Assembly: GCF_910592395.1 (NCBI RefSeq)
Contig: NC_088324.1
Coordinates: forward strand, 3,784,001-3,848,000
From: Lineus longissimus
Lineage: Eukaryota > Nemertea > Pilidiophora > Heteronemertea > Lineidae
Direction: 5' to 3'
DNA length: 64,000 nt
Part shown: positions 1 to 11,018 of the stretch, one piece after another
Layout: each line of letters starts with the position of its first letter
How positions within the stretch are numbered: position 1 is the first letter of the stretch
Notes under the pieces: model-generated
Seen by the model: the letters and a program-made list of their open reading frames with translations, nothing else
Database searches by the model: none
Told to the model about the DNA's origin: nothing
Translations under genes and position numbers: made by a program

Positions 1-540
1 CAAAACGGTTTGATTTACTTGAAGAAATGTCACATCCAACCAGAATACGGATATATCGGATATGTCATCTTCGAACACGTCACGCAAACTTGTCCTTTAT
101 GGAAACACCGTATTCGAAAACCAAAATTGGTACACTAATTCAAAAGGATTTGGTTTACTTGAAGACATAGTATGCATGATAGGCTTGTTCCGTCTTTGGA
201 CATTTTTGAACGGCCAAAAGTTTTGTCCCTTAATCACCAAAAAGGCATTTCTCATTACTGATAGCATGCAATATCAATCCAAAGAACTGTTATACAACGT
301 GGGCATGTTCAAGTGAATCTCCCTTTCGCGGTCGCCTCTAAAGGAAGACAGGCTTTCAACGTTGCTCTTAGCCATCAAACCGAAACCCTGGTTGAATACG
401 AAATTACGGTTGAAGATAACCAGTCAATACCGCACAGGGTAGTTCTTCATTATCCCACTGTGCGCGCAATGGATACTAGTTTCACGTTTAGCTGCCAGGC
501 GGGGCAGCCTGATTTGGATCTTGGAATATGTGCGTTTTAA
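1..540 (+). other. Unassigned coding-like frames at the window edge
   Basis: Three overlapping open frames lie here. One is open from base 1 to a TAA near 136, one runs 62-316, and one runs 313-540 (75 codons, ending in TAA). The last has balanced amino-acid use and reads like real protein, with a stretch around TLVEYEITVEDNQ. No domain is recognised. The first two frames overlap the same bases in different registers, so at most one can be coding. The stretch may be the 3' part of a gene that continues left of the window, or decayed mobile or viral DNA. The function is unknown. Confidence 0.25.
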
Positions 541-2229
541 GCCATAAATACCAATTGTAGATATGCCACTATTGCCTGCGGAGAATGCACTGGTATACTT
601 CATGTGCTGAATTTACTTTTCGTTGAATGTTTGCAAAAAAAATGTATAACCCGCGATACCTTTATTTGCAATCAATCTCGTTCTCAAAATAGTTATTTTT
701 ATCGAGTCAAACGCAAATAGCTCTTCTAAATTTTGTAATTGACTGAAAAATAACGATGACCAAATGGCAAAGTTTCTGAGACCAGTTTGATGGGCCTTGT
801 TGAGAACTCTTCAATCGAACTCATTGGTATATTTTCCTATCTCCGGTCATTGTTTGTTGGAGGGGAAAGCGAAAGGAGTGTTTCGAGTATTGGTTGCAAC
901 CGAGTGTAATTTACTCAGTTGCACGCAAACTTCTATTCGAGCATTATGGGCGTAAGGACATGAAGGAGCGCACATTCAGACGGGTTTGCCGGCCAATGGC
1001 ATCAAGGCAATCGAGTTTCACAACCGTGGAAATTGCCAGATAAGTTTAGGGGCACATCCGTTAAAGGCCTGGTCTCTCTGCTGACTTCATTATATCAAAT
1101 ATTTTTGTTTTTAACTATCGTGTACTTTTATTGGCTCATCCGGCATAAAAGACTGTGGCAGAAATTTAGAGGAAAATATCGGCTTGATTCAATGCAGCAG
1201 AAGTAAGACATCCCACAAACTGGTGTCAGAAAAAACACTTGGCAACTGCCCATCTAAGCGTAACAGCTTATTTTAAAAAATAAAGCCATGTCTCCTGGGA
1301 ACCAGAACATGCCCACCGCTTTGCAATTACATTGCTCCGAACAAAAAAAACCTTGTAGTCTTTAGCTCTGACGACGAGAAGTCAGCATAAGTTATTCATC
1401 AATATATTGCAAAACAACATGATTCAATCGATCAGAGACACTACTTGCCAACTCATTAGGATGTACAGATTGGAGATGGTCGGTGTCGAGGGAGATTCAG
1501 CTCAATCAAGTTCATCTCCTTGTTAATGAGGGTCAGTGGGTGCAGTGCGTGTGAAGCCATAAACATTTTTAATTTGACTTGGGGGAAAACCATCGACGCT
1601 ACTGCTATGCGCACATCGGCAAAAATACGACTGGAAGAAAAATCTTCATAACATTCTTTGATGCGCTAAATATAAACATGTAAGCTAAGAAATCTAGCGT
1701 GTTTTATTTCGAAGTTTTATTTTCTTTCTCACAACTGAAATATCTCATTGTATGCAGAGTTGAAGCTGGTTGAATCAACTTGCCTGATTCATACTTGCAA
1801 CATAACCAATATTGCTCCCACCTGTGCAGTAAATAAACCGCGAGTAATGAATCCGATATTGGTACGATCGGTTAGATTGTAGTTCCTACCGTTGGTAATG
1901 GTATCTAGTGATGTTTGACTGGAACGAATGGATACATGTAGCCTACTCATCAGGAGAATTTCCCGCAGGATTTTAAAGAAAACCAATAAAAGGGAACCTG
2001 GTTAACGTTCCATGCACTTTATTCGAAAACTACATTTTTTTCATCATGGTTCTGAAGATTGTAAATCAAGCTTTCCTTGCGGAATTTCGCCCGATGGTCT
2101 GGCCAGAATGTTTTAAACGTTTCAAAGGGAGAAAAACAACTGATAACAAATTTAGCCGCGAAATTACTATCCGGGCTTCTTGAACACTGTGAGGAATATA
2201 AAGTTAGTTGATTTCGCCCTCAGGCCTCA
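541..2229. other. Non-repetitive stretch with short coding-like frames
   Basis: No complete gene is visible. A plus-strand frame open at 964-1206 has no ATG. It contains a hydrophobic run of about 22 residues (around IFLFLTIVYFYWLI) followed at once by a basic segment (RHKRLWQKFRGKYR), the layout of a membrane anchor with a cytoplasmic tail. An overlapping frame open to a TAA at 1041-1043 holds a basic, helix-like stretch (ARKLLFEHYGRKDMKERTF). A minus-strand frame at 1789-1986 also reads like protein. None was assigned to a family. These could be exons of an unknown gene or relics of an inserted element. Confidence 0.2.
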
Positions 2230-2955
2230 CAAAGTCAGCTGCTAGTAGTAAGTAACTCAAGTCACATAGCGCCTTGCATTCTCCATTGCCTATATCACAA
2301 TCGGCCTATCGGCAGTACCACTCAACTGAGACAGCGTAAGTTAAAGTGCAGAGTGACATTCTGATGAGGATGGGTAAGCAAGAAGTGTGTTTGCTTGTGA
2401 TGCTTGACCTTAGTGCGGCTTTTGATACTGTTGATACCACTATTCTCCTTGAAACCATGAACATGGATTTCGGAATATCTGGATCTTGCCCCAAATGGCT
2501 GGAGTCATATCTCAACAGTCGGAAACTGCGTATTGTTATCAATGACTCAGTCTCAACTAACTTTGACCTCAAATGTGGTGTTCCTCAGGGCAGTTGCCTA
2601 GGGCCAATTTTATTCTTGTTCTACGTTTCGCGCCTCTATCACGTGATATCCCAACATCTATCTGACGTTCATGGATATTCTGATGATACCCAGTTATATC
2701 TGTCTTTTCGCCCACTTTCGAATTCAGTTGAATGCGATGCGGTGAAGGAGACTGAGAACTGCGTTCGTGATGTGAGGGCTTGGCTTATCACCAACCAACT
2801 GTTGATTAACAGTGTGAATACTGAATTTATCATCATTGGGTCCCGCCAACAATTGCTTAAAGTTAACATTGACTCAATTAAAGTTGGTGTGACTTTTGTG
2901 AGCTCCGTCAAATGTGTGAGAAATCTCGGCGTGTTGTTTGATTCCAATATAAATA
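2230..2955 (+). pseudogene. LINE reverse transcriptase, 5' fragment (L2/CR1/Jockey-like)
   Basis: This is a fragment of a non-LTR retrotransposon polymerase, which makes DNA from element RNA at the target site. The 216-codon frame 2346-2996 carries the classic series: LDLSAAFDTVD (first catalytic Asp), GVPQGSCLGPILF, and HGYSDDTQLYLSF in place of the usual Y/FADD. Upstream, QSAYRQYHSTETA can be read from about 2270 with a TAA directly after it, so the frame is broken there. At 2956 the LINE is interrupted by a pogo-like transposon and resumes at 5230. No endonuclease domain was seen upstream, so the copy is probably 5'-truncated and dead. Confidence 0.9.
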
Positions 2956-5227
2956 CTCTAGACTCGGCTCTAAGACACCATGCCAGCAAAAACTAGTGAA
3001 CCTGTCCACATTATATTTATTCATAGACTCATTTATAGTTATTCCTTTGTTAGGATTCATTATAGGCCTTGATTGGTGCGGGGATTCTCTGAATGACAAG
3101 TCACCGGGCAAGCCACGCTGTTGGTCATTATAAAATCACAGGCCATGTCGATGGTTGTCATAAACTGTTACGCACACTGTTATTCTTCAAGGTTCAATTA
3201 GGCCTAGTAAAGGTATAGAATTAGGATACAATGACCGGGCCTGAATGGATTATTTGGTTCAAGACTAATGAACCAATACAGAATGTCACAAAATAAATGT
3301 CACCATTTTCTTTTTCGGGGATGCTCCTCTCCGGAGTCTTCTGAATCGCTTCCTTGAAATAAAATTCTTATAATGATTTCTTGGCCAGATGCCTTGGCAA
3401 TAAATAGCCTGGGGCGAATTAAAGAAAAATACACATTTTCACTTATGCACTCTCTGTATTCTAACTTAGAATTACACTGAATTCAGACATCGACTGGAAA
3501 CTAGAGTTCGTCTTCTACAATTTCAATAAAATTCAGTCCCGCGTTTTCGTCATCCAGGTTAACGAAGTTTTGTGGTCCATCCTCAATGTCGTCATCATTC
3601 CTGAACATCGCCGCCTCGAATCCATTCTCGATAACTTCAGGAGTCACAGCATCCCAGGCATTGCTGATAATGTTTGCAACGTCTAGTAGTGAGACAGGCG
3701 GACACCGACCCTCCTCATCTGTATTCTCGACTTTCCAATTTTTCCAAGCCTTCTTGGCGTGATTTTTGAATGATATCATTACACTGACATCCAGTGGCTG
3801 TGCAAGTGAAGTACATCCCGTAGGAATAAAGTCAAGGATCCCTTCCATCTCGGTGATGTCACCTCCAAATTCCTCGGTCCTGTGAACTCTGTAGCGGTCT
3901 ACAAGCAGGAGAAACTGTTCGCAGTGGTCGGCCTCGACATGGGGTTGAAACACGTGTTCAATCCAGTGGCGAATGGTTTCCTGCTTCATCCATCCAGTAT
4001 CAGAAGAAGTGAAACGTACATTAGCCGGAATATCCTGCTGTTCGAGTGCTTCCAACTGTCTCACAAAGCCCCGACGTGGGAATGTAATATGGGCAGGTAA
4101 CTTATCCCCAGCTGCTGTGACACACAATGACACGGTACATCCTAATTTGGTGTTTGATTTGGATGTTCTAACATCAACAGATTTGGTTCCTTTAGTGTTG
4201 CAGGTGTAAAGGTCGACAGTCAAAAAGTACGAAGGTTTGGTCCATGTTGAACACGAATTGTAGGACAATTTCGAATTGTTGAATGATTTCAGCAACATTG
4301 TCTCTGAACACCCTTACTCTTGCAGCAGCATCCGCAGGAAGACCTGTCGTGTTCTTGTTCACCTTCCGAAATGAAACGTCCTTTCTTTTCATGAAGTCGT
4401 GAACCCAACCGCTTGATGCACGAAAGTGATGAAGAATTGGCATAGATTGTTCAATTTCCTCGCGCCGAACTTGCGTAAGTGCGTCCCATCCAATTTGAAA
4501 CAACTCAATCGCCTTTTCTTGGACGTCATGAACGGCTACAGACAGACGTTTTTCTTTTTGTTGCAGCAACCATCGATGAAGGTCATCTTCTACATTTGGC
4601 CACAGCCCAACCAGTTTAGCTTTCACTTTACGTGCAGCACCGTTATTTTCCTACATGGCAAGTTCCAGCTCGGCCCTATTCCATCTACGAAACGTTTCCA
4701 CAGGTATCCTGTAGTGGTCAGCAAACTGACGGAGGTTGGTGACTGTCCCATTTGCTAGGGCCGTTTCTAGATCTCTAAGATACTGCAGTTTTTCTGATAC
4801 ACTGTAACTTCTTTTTCTCTTTTTCAATGGCTCAGGGGCTTCCATACTGCCTCATTTCTCTGCCAGATCAACATTGCGAAAAGTGCCAACACGAAACATC
4901 ATAAAAGCCTGTCTACACGTTACTCTTGTCTTGTCTCGTCCTATTTGGACTCATCAATTTCAATGACCAATGATTAAAAGGCCCTATGTGATATTCATCC
5001 CTTATCTGTCATACAATGCATTATTACGGGCCCACCCTAGCTATCAGTCGTTCTTCATGGAACAAGGCCTTGGTACTAGTCAATGAAATAGACGCGGCTT
5101 CCCAGACCATGGCACAATAACCCGACCATTGCTATTGGTCCTATGACACAAAAGAGTAATGAATAAATATTATGTGGGCAGGTTCACTAGTTTTTGCTGG
5201 CATGGTGTCTTAGAGCCGAGTCTAGAG
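2956..5227 (-). mobile_element. Pogo-like DNA transposon with 69 bp inverted ends
   Basis: The sequences 2956-3024 and 5159-5227 are inverted repeats of 69 bp with two mismatches, starting CTCTAGACTCGGCTCTAAGA. Each end is flanked by TA (2954-2955 and 5228-5229), the target duplication expected for the Tc1/mariner/pogo group. The 2272 bp element lies inside a LINE, so it arrived later. It encodes one broken transposase on the minus strand. The near-identical ends suggest a fairly recent insertion, although the transposase has since acquired a stop codon and a frameshift. Confidence 0.93.
3501..4845 (-). pseudogene. Pogo/Tigger-like DDE transposase, broken
   Basis: This transposase would cut and join the element by a DDE/D mechanism in the nucleus. 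In the minus direction, 4845-4651 encodes a Psq-type helix-turn-helix (SVSEKLQYLRDLETAL, ending FRRWNRAE). The frame 4626-4192 encodes a CENP-B-type DNA-binding region and the first catalytic Asp in FNMDQT. The frame 4298-3501 carries the rest of the catalytic core: LLLVDRYRVHRT (second Asp) and TSLAQPLDVSVM (third Asp). An in-frame TAG at about 4651 separates the first two parts. A shift of register lies near 4200-4300, just after FNMDQT. The total is roughly 440 codons, within the family's usual range. The acidic C-terminus is also usual. The gene is not functional as read. Confidence 0.9.
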
Positions 5228-5229
5228 TA

Positions 5230-5969
5230 TATGGAAACCCATGTAGGCAAAGTGTGCTCAAAGGTCTTTCGCGAACTTTATAACCTCAGACAAATTCGGA
5301 AATTTCTTACTGAGGACACCACCAAGATTCTGGTTCACGCTTTCGCAACTTCCCATCTCGACTACTGTAATGCTTTTCTATATGGCATCACTGACAAGCA
5401 GTGTAGTCGGTGCAGAGGGTTCTGAATGCTGCTGCGAGGGTTGTATGTCTTGTGCCTCGCTTTGACTATATCACCTCGGTACTTGTGCATTTACACTGGC
5501 TTCCTGTTAAGTACAGGATAATTTTCAAGGTATCACTTCTAGTGTGTAAGGCTTCTCAGTACCTGGTTGATATGGTCAAGGTTAGGCAACAATTGTCTCA
5601 TCATAGATTGCGTGGTGACTCTGAGCTATTCCTGTCTCATCACAGATTGCGTGGTGACTCTGAGCTATTCCTGTCTCATCACAGATTGCGTGGTGACTCT
5701 GAGCTATTCCTTGGTTACGCACTGTGTAACCTTTGGGGACCGGGCTTTTTGCTCGGCTGCCCCCAAGCTGTGGAACATCTCCCAAGGAGTATTAGGTTGG
5801 CAGGAAATATCGGCCAGTTCAAATCACTCCTTACGCGTCATCTTTCTAGGGAGTGCTTTGCTTTGCCGTGTATAATCGAGCGCTATATAAATCCTCTAAT
5901 GTTATCAAGTAAAGTACAGACACGGATCTTCTGTAAATGGCATCTTTGGAGTAGTTGTCAATATTAAAT
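5230..5969 (+). pseudogene. LINE reverse transcriptase, 3' fragment
   Basis: This continues the LINE interrupted at 2955. The frame 5159-5425, after leaving the transposon end at 5227, reads VGKVCSKVFRELYNLRQIR and HAFATSHLDYCNAFLYGI. A change of frame near 5408 leads to LQRVLNAAARVVC and LHWLPVKYRI, all standard post-RT motifs of L2/CR1-like LINEs. The downstream sequence has GCGCTATATAAAT at about 5880, a typical 3' end word of this group. The coding part contains a threefold 39 bp duplication (5594-5710), after which the frame shifts again. The element is dead. The exact 3' boundary is set by the following MITE. Confidence 0.88.
5594..5710 (+). repeat. Three tandem copies of a 39 bp unit inside the LINE
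   Basis: Units start at 5594, 5633 and 5672 and are nearly identical. Because 39 is a multiple of three, the duplication is in frame and repeats 13 residues around HHRLRGDSELF. It is a local expansion in this copy of the LINE C-terminal region. Confidence 0.95.
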
Positions 5970-6338
5970 GATAGTTCTTATGATTATCCACCAAGAGTTG
6001 TGTACTAGATCGACGTTTCTTGTAGTAGTCCCTACACTTTATATATCTATCAATATCATCGATCACAAAACGTTATCAAGATCACAATTAAACAAGGAGT
6101 CTCACGCTTCATTAACACTACTTGATTAAGGATACGATTTTTTGTGCTTTTATCTTAATCCCACACAAATGTGAGAAAACTGCTAAGGGAAATTCTGTGG
6201 GATAGAAATACCCAAATCTAATGACTCCTTGCTCGTTTGATTATGATCTTGATATACGTGTAAAGAGTACTTCTTACTACAAGAAACGTCGATCTGGTAC
6301 AAAAACTCTTGGACCATAATAACTATATAAGAACTATC
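5970..6338. mobile_element. Foldback MITE, about 370 bp
   Basis: The ends match as imperfect inverted repeats of about 60 bp. GATAGTTCTTAT at 5970 and the core GATCGACGTTTCTTGTAGTA near 6009 reappear reverse-complemented at 6270-6338. A second internal pair (ACAAGGAGTC near 6090 and GACTCCTTGC near 6225) extends the stem, so the whole unit can fold into one long hairpin. There is no coding capacity. It sits right at the 3' end of the LINE. The target duplication is not clear. Confidence 0.8.
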
Positions 6339-6349
6339 GTGCAATACTT

Positions 6350-6976
6350 AAAACGGGATGATTGGCACTTTTGCTGGAAGGGTGGATGTCGTCTTGGGTG
6401 CCGACAAATGGTACCCAGGTTCGAGATCGAGCAATAAGCACCCTGGGTGCCATTACACTAGACAAACAGCACCCAGCTTCTTTTTGCCTGTCCTACGGAT
6501 CTTAGGGACGACGTTTCTTGCAATCTCGTTTTATCTCGCGCCGTGGTACTTGCGGCATTAGCAGTGCTCGAAATAAAAAGAACAGAAAAATAGAAAAAAA
6601 CGCGTTTAGGCCTATAGGTCTTTGAAACCACATTTCGGATATATCCCTCCTATATACCTTTTCTGAATAAATCATCCGAAATGTGCTTTCAAAGACCTTT
6701 AGGCCTAAACGCGTTTTTTTCTGTTTATCTGTTCTTTTTATTTCGCGCACTGCTAATGCCACAAGTACCACGGCGCGAGATAAAACGAGACTGCAAGAAA
6801 CGTCCTCGTCCCTAAGATCCGTAAGCCAGGCAAAAAGAAGCTGGGTGCTATTTGTCTAGTGTAATGGCACCCAGGGTGCTTATTGTCCAGTCGATCTCGA
6901 ACCTGGGTACCATTTGTCGGCACCCAGGACGACATCCACCCTTTCAGCGGCACTTTTTGTTCCAGATCCTGTTTTG
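6350..6976. repeat. Large palindrome with arms of about 290 bp
   Basis: The arms 6350-6640 and 6674-6976 are inverted copies around a centre of about 33 bp. Shared landmarks are GGGTGGATGTCGTC, TGGGTGCCATTACACTAGAC, TTATCTCGCGCCGTGGTACT and AAACGCGTTTAGGCCTA. The two apparent reading frames in it (6358-6561 plus, 6753-7007 minus) are mirror images of the same arm, so they are not independent genes. This is a foldback element or an inverted duplication. The MITE at 5970-6338 is directly adjacent. Confidence 0.9.
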
Positions 6977-8170
6977 CCCTATATAATTTAGGTAAGGAAT
7001 AAAACACCGGACTATATCAATATACACTATATGGTATTTAACAAGCTATTGGTTAGATAAAGTAGCGCATAGTCCTATTTCTAAATTAAATTAGTTCTAA
7101 CTTATTAACTGTTAAAGTCATCGGATTTTTTCTGCCTGAATCATTTCAATACAACCCCATACTAGATATTCCCCGCAAACAAAATGCTATAATCATGCTT
7201 CATGTTACTAGAAATTAATTTTTGAAAAATCAAAAAGCCTGAGTGCCCATCTAGTATACGTGACCAAGAAAAAAGAAACTAGATTTGCATAGTATTTCGC
7301 TTTATCAAATTAGGTCAGTTGCAGATGAGAGAGGTATAATTTTGTTCGTATTGGTCTTGCCTTCGATAGCAACCTTTGCAAGGTGCGGGGGGGGGTCAAT
7401 TACAACTGAGCACAATGCGATGAAAAATACACATGAAGTTATTTTGAGTCATTCCTTCTTCTCTAATAATCTATACTTATATATTGTATTCTTAGGATTT
7501 CAGACGCTCACATTATTGGATCGTTATTGTGATAACATTATGTAATAGTACGCGACATTTATATTAAGTCATCCGATTTAAGAGCCAAGTAGGTGATTTA
7601 CATGTTGGTGTGCGTGCGTGTGTGGGGGGGGGCAAATTCTTCAGTCAATGTGAATTCGGCCTCCTCACTTCAAATCATGATCAAGAAGTATTTTCTGATC
7701 ACCATTTGAATAAATCAATGGAGAACCTTACAGTGTGCATGCTTGTAGTACAACTTTTCTCGGCTTAGTGATATTTCGATGACAAAAATTTCGCTACAAA
7801 AAGAAACTGTTTTAAAAATCAAAAGTCAATTGAAATTATCATTGACTAACTCATTTTGTCAGTTTTGGCCCGTGCTTGCATTGATGGAACAATCTGGAGT
7901 GATATACCTTTTTTACCAAAAAAATAAGTAGTAAGAAGTCCGATCAGATCATACCAATTAATGAAAATAGAGAAGCTGTGTTCGAAGAAGGTTATTATTT
8001 GATGAATACTTTTCTTCGACTTGACAAACAGTCGCTGGTTCATTGGGCCCGGGCAAATTTGTGGAAAAATGCTAAATGGCGTTTATCATCCCGTCACAAG
8101 ACTATGTGAATGCTGAGGGGTAGACAAATGTCGGTTATGTGCATCAATTCAGGATATATCTGAACTTATA
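6977..8170. other. AT-rich stretch, no gene recognised
   Basis: Open frames here are short and of unremarkable composition. Runs of G occur near 7386 and 7624. I see no splice-supported exons, RNA genes or clear repeats in this stretch. Confidence 0.5.
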
Positions 8171-8171
8171 T

Positions 8172-8330
8172 ACATGTTGGAAGCACCTTCTAAATTTAGC
8201 CTGCAGTTATCATGATAGGAATAAAAACGTTAGACCTAACTTTGTCTGTTCTCGTATTTGTTTAAAATCCTGCAGAAAACACTGTAAAGCATATACTGCA
8301 TGTCAACGCTACCGGGACACCGCATCTATC
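8172..8330 (+). repeat. Dispersed repeat, copy 1 (partner at 9187)
   Basis: From AGCACCTTCTAAATTTAGCC onward this stretch aligns with 9187-9335. Shared landmarks include GGAATAAAAAC, CCTAACTTTG and TACTGCAT. The copies are in the same orientation, about 1 kb apart and clearly diverged. The 80-codon frame 8139-8381 overlaps it and is not conserved in the partner, so it is unlikely to be a gene. Confidence 0.75.
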
Positions 8331-8637
8331 ATCCGCATCTGTCTAGAACAACAACAAAAACAAGCGCGTAGACCTATCTAAGAAATACTTGTATCCGCCG
8401 TTAAAACTTCTTTTTTAAAAACATAGACGCCTGAGGACGCGCAAATGTGGCGCATGATCGAATTGCGATTTCACAGAGTTGACGAAATAAAGGGTTAAAT
8501 TACCATTGGCATTATTAAGGGAAATATTACCAAGCTGTCGGATGCCCATTCACCTCCTATTCTAGTAGTTCTCATCAACAAATTGCACAAAAAGGAAAAA
8601 TTCAAAATCTGACTGAGTTGTCGCGCATTTCAACGCT

Positions 8638-8750
8638 TTTCCGAAGTTCACTCCGATTTGACCCGATCTAGCTCTCCACGCATCGACTCTTTCGACGTGG
8701 AACGATGCACTAGTAAGGCGTTTCCTGGAGCTAGGATCTACCCATTGACG
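8638..8750 (+). repeat. Dispersed repeat shared with 60362-60460
   Basis: The sequence TTCCGAAGTTCACTCCGATTTGACCCGA and its next 80 bases match 60362 onward, with scattered substitutions. At 60 kb the match begins directly after the (ATTC)n tail of a LINE, while here no LINE tail precedes it. The origin is unknown. Confidence 0.65.
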
Positions 8751-9186
8751 TTATTGGGCTGATATTGATTTTCCCGACGTCATACTGATGGCGCTTGATT
8801 ACCCCGCAACTGCGACGATCAATGGAAATGACGTTGTATCTTAATAGCGGGTTGACGAGAACTCGGATCTCGGCCTGCACTCACGAGGCGGGAAAGGTCT
8901 TTCACGCCAGGACTTGCAATATCGAAAAACGCATTTTCTACTATCTAAGAGCTGAAAAAAATTGGAAAAGCATCAAACACATTCAGAAAAATAGTTCACT
9001 GATGAACCAGAAGAAGAACAAACATACCGCAATAAAAAGCCAACTATTACTTTTAAAGGATTGCTGTACGTGAAACATCTTGTTATTTGTAGTGACCAAT
9101 CAGACAAAATTGAAATCAAAGAGCTTGACTGCATATTTGGGAAATATCTGAACGCATACATGCATGATGCGTAGTTTCTCTTTGTT

Positions 9187-9335
9187 GCTAGCACCTTCTA
9201 AATTTAGCCTACATTTATCACGATGGGAATAAAAACATTAGGCCTAACTTTGCCTGTCCTAAAATTTTCTAAGAAATCTGTCTAAGCACAGAAACTGTAG
9301 CATATGTACTGCATCCTGCCTTTCCTTCAACAAAT
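9187..9335 (+). repeat. Dispersed repeat, copy 2 (partner at 8172)
   Basis: This is the same-orientation diverged copy of 8172-8330, beginning AGCACCTTCTAAATTTAGCC. No inverted ends or target duplication were recognised for either copy. Confidence 0.75.
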
Positions 9336-9861
9336 CGACAACCCAGCCATGACCGGCGGTCTTCTCTCGATTATAGTCTTGAATCATGCCAACCGTTTGT
9401 TTCACCGACGGTCTGCAGCTCTTCAAAGTAGGAACTATACTCCAGCAATTTTTTTCACAGTTAGGTATTCCTATGTCAGATATTTGACCTAAAGCATGGT
9501 TTAAAAGCACCTGCTCATGAACAGTGTAGGTTTCTAAATGTTCATGATTATGGGCTTTTCCCATACGCTAAACTCCATCTTCAAGGTAAACCAGGTTCAC
9601 CAACCAGTGGTATTCGGTATGCAAAGTCCGAGAAAGAAGGCTGATTTATTCGATGATACGGTCGTTGAAAGGCTATTTTGCGAGAAACCTTTTTCTTCAA
9701 CGCTTTTGTGGAAATTAGTTGTATCTTTTCCTTTTCCAGATAAAGGATTGCGGATATCCAACACGCTGTAATTAGGAGACACATCAAGGTATGTATCTTT
9801 ATGTGATCATAATTTCCTGCCTAATCACAGTTAAAGTTGGATTTCATTGCGGCAGTTGGAT

Positions 9862-10147
9862 TTCAATATTGAAGTCGCGATTCAATATTGAAGTCGGATT
9901 TGATATTGAAATAGTGTGGTTCAATATTGAAGTCGTGTTCATAAGAAATTGAAATAAGGTATGTCCGTGAAAGGTGTATTTTTGAATTTATTCAAAATCG
10001 TTGTCGTTGAGATACTTAAGAGGAAGAGACACTGTTTATACCCTGTGTCAATTCATTATTTCGTACATTGGTTGGTGAAAATGTGATGGTTTTTATGAGT
10101 TGAAAATGTCCCGATTTCAATATTAAAGTCAGCAGTTCAATATTGAA
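9862..10147. repeat. Cluster of the 12 bp palindrome TTCAATATTGAA
   Basis: The perfect palindrome TTCAATATTGAA, usually followed by GTC, occurs at 9862, 9881, 9920 and 10136. One-mismatch forms are at 9899 and 10116. Six spaced copies in under 300 bp is far from random. The function is unknown. It could be a degenerate minisatellite or the subterminal part of an unrecognised element. Confidence 0.75.
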
Positions 10148-10176
10148 ATTGGGGTTTCAGTGGTAAATTTCGAATT

Positions 10177-10295
10177 AGCTTCCTGTGCTGTCGTAGATTC
10201 TAAACATGACTTCACAGTGCAGAGCATAGTAATACTGTTCTTAGTTATGCTACCCCTTATTAAAGAGTCGGCCGGATCAGAATCCGACCGGTGCA
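10177..10295. repeat. 119 bp direct repeat, copy 1
   Basis: This sequence begins AGCTTCCTGTGCTGTCG and ends GACCGGTGCA, and is almost identical to 11019-11137 (four or so substitutions). Read from TGTGCTG it starts TG and ends CA, like a tiny LTR, but no primer site or coding sequence was found between the copies. Confidence 0.85.
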
Positions 10296-11018
10296 ATCTG
10301 ATTCCCTTGCAACTATTTTGAAAAAACGCGTATTTAACGTAACTCGTATTTTTTCCTTTTTCAAGTGAGCTGAAGCTTTGTACGTTACTGTTTCTTCTTG
10401 TTAACACATTATGTCAGTACAAAATATACGCCTGTAAATTGAGACAGAATTACTCCCTTGATTAAAAAAATAGGAAAAGTGGGACACTTTGTCATGTGTA
10501 CTGCGGCCATTGCGATTTAAACGTTGCCCAATAACCTATACCTTGCGATTAATGTAGCCGTGAATAGGATTTGCCGAGAAGTTCGCGGCTAAATGACGAA
10601 ACACATTGTGTTATCTGAATAACCAGGCTCGAGAGGCTCCGAGGTTACATGCCATAAATTGATCTTGCGGGTTGCGCTGTTCATCTTGACGACCGAATGA
10701 CGCTAAGTGCGGCCGGCAGCAGGGATGACTATAATCTAGTAGGCAAGGAACCCGGTATGTTTATTGATATTGTAATATCTGTCCAATAATGGCTTCATTA
10801 TGCCATGAGAGGAATACGAATAGTGAACATCCAGTACAGCCGTGCGCCAAGGTTTTTGTTCTAATAGTTAGATTGCCAATATTTTGTTCAGACCGAAGCC
10901 CGCCTTTGTCAGCGACAGGGATGCATTGGCAGAGGTGCTTTTGTGAGTAGAACAGTCGTTTATCGAATGGTCCACATCGTTATCATATCCAACTCGATCC
11001 TCCAGGATATCATGGAAC
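10296..11018. other. Spacer between the two 119 bp direct repeats
   Basis: These 723 bp hold no convincing gene. If the flanking repeats are short LTRs, this would be the interior of a non-autonomous TRIM-like element. No PBS matching a tRNA 3' end or polypurine tract was recognised, so that reading stays open. Confidence 0.4.

Noticed and set aside
1-2229. Assignment of the left-edge frames to a specific viral glycoprotein family
   Set aside because: The membrane-anchor layout alone is not diagnostic and no family motif was recognised, so no viral call is made.
6358-7007. Two open frames of 67 and 84 codons with similar protein sequences
   Set aside because: They are mirror images of one arm of the 620 bp palindrome, so their similarity reflects the inverted repeat and not two related genes.
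9259-9564. Minus-strand 101-codon frame starting MGKAHNHEHLETY
   Set aside because: Reasonable composition but no motif, no splice context, and it overlaps a diverged dispersed repeat. Not enough to call a gene.
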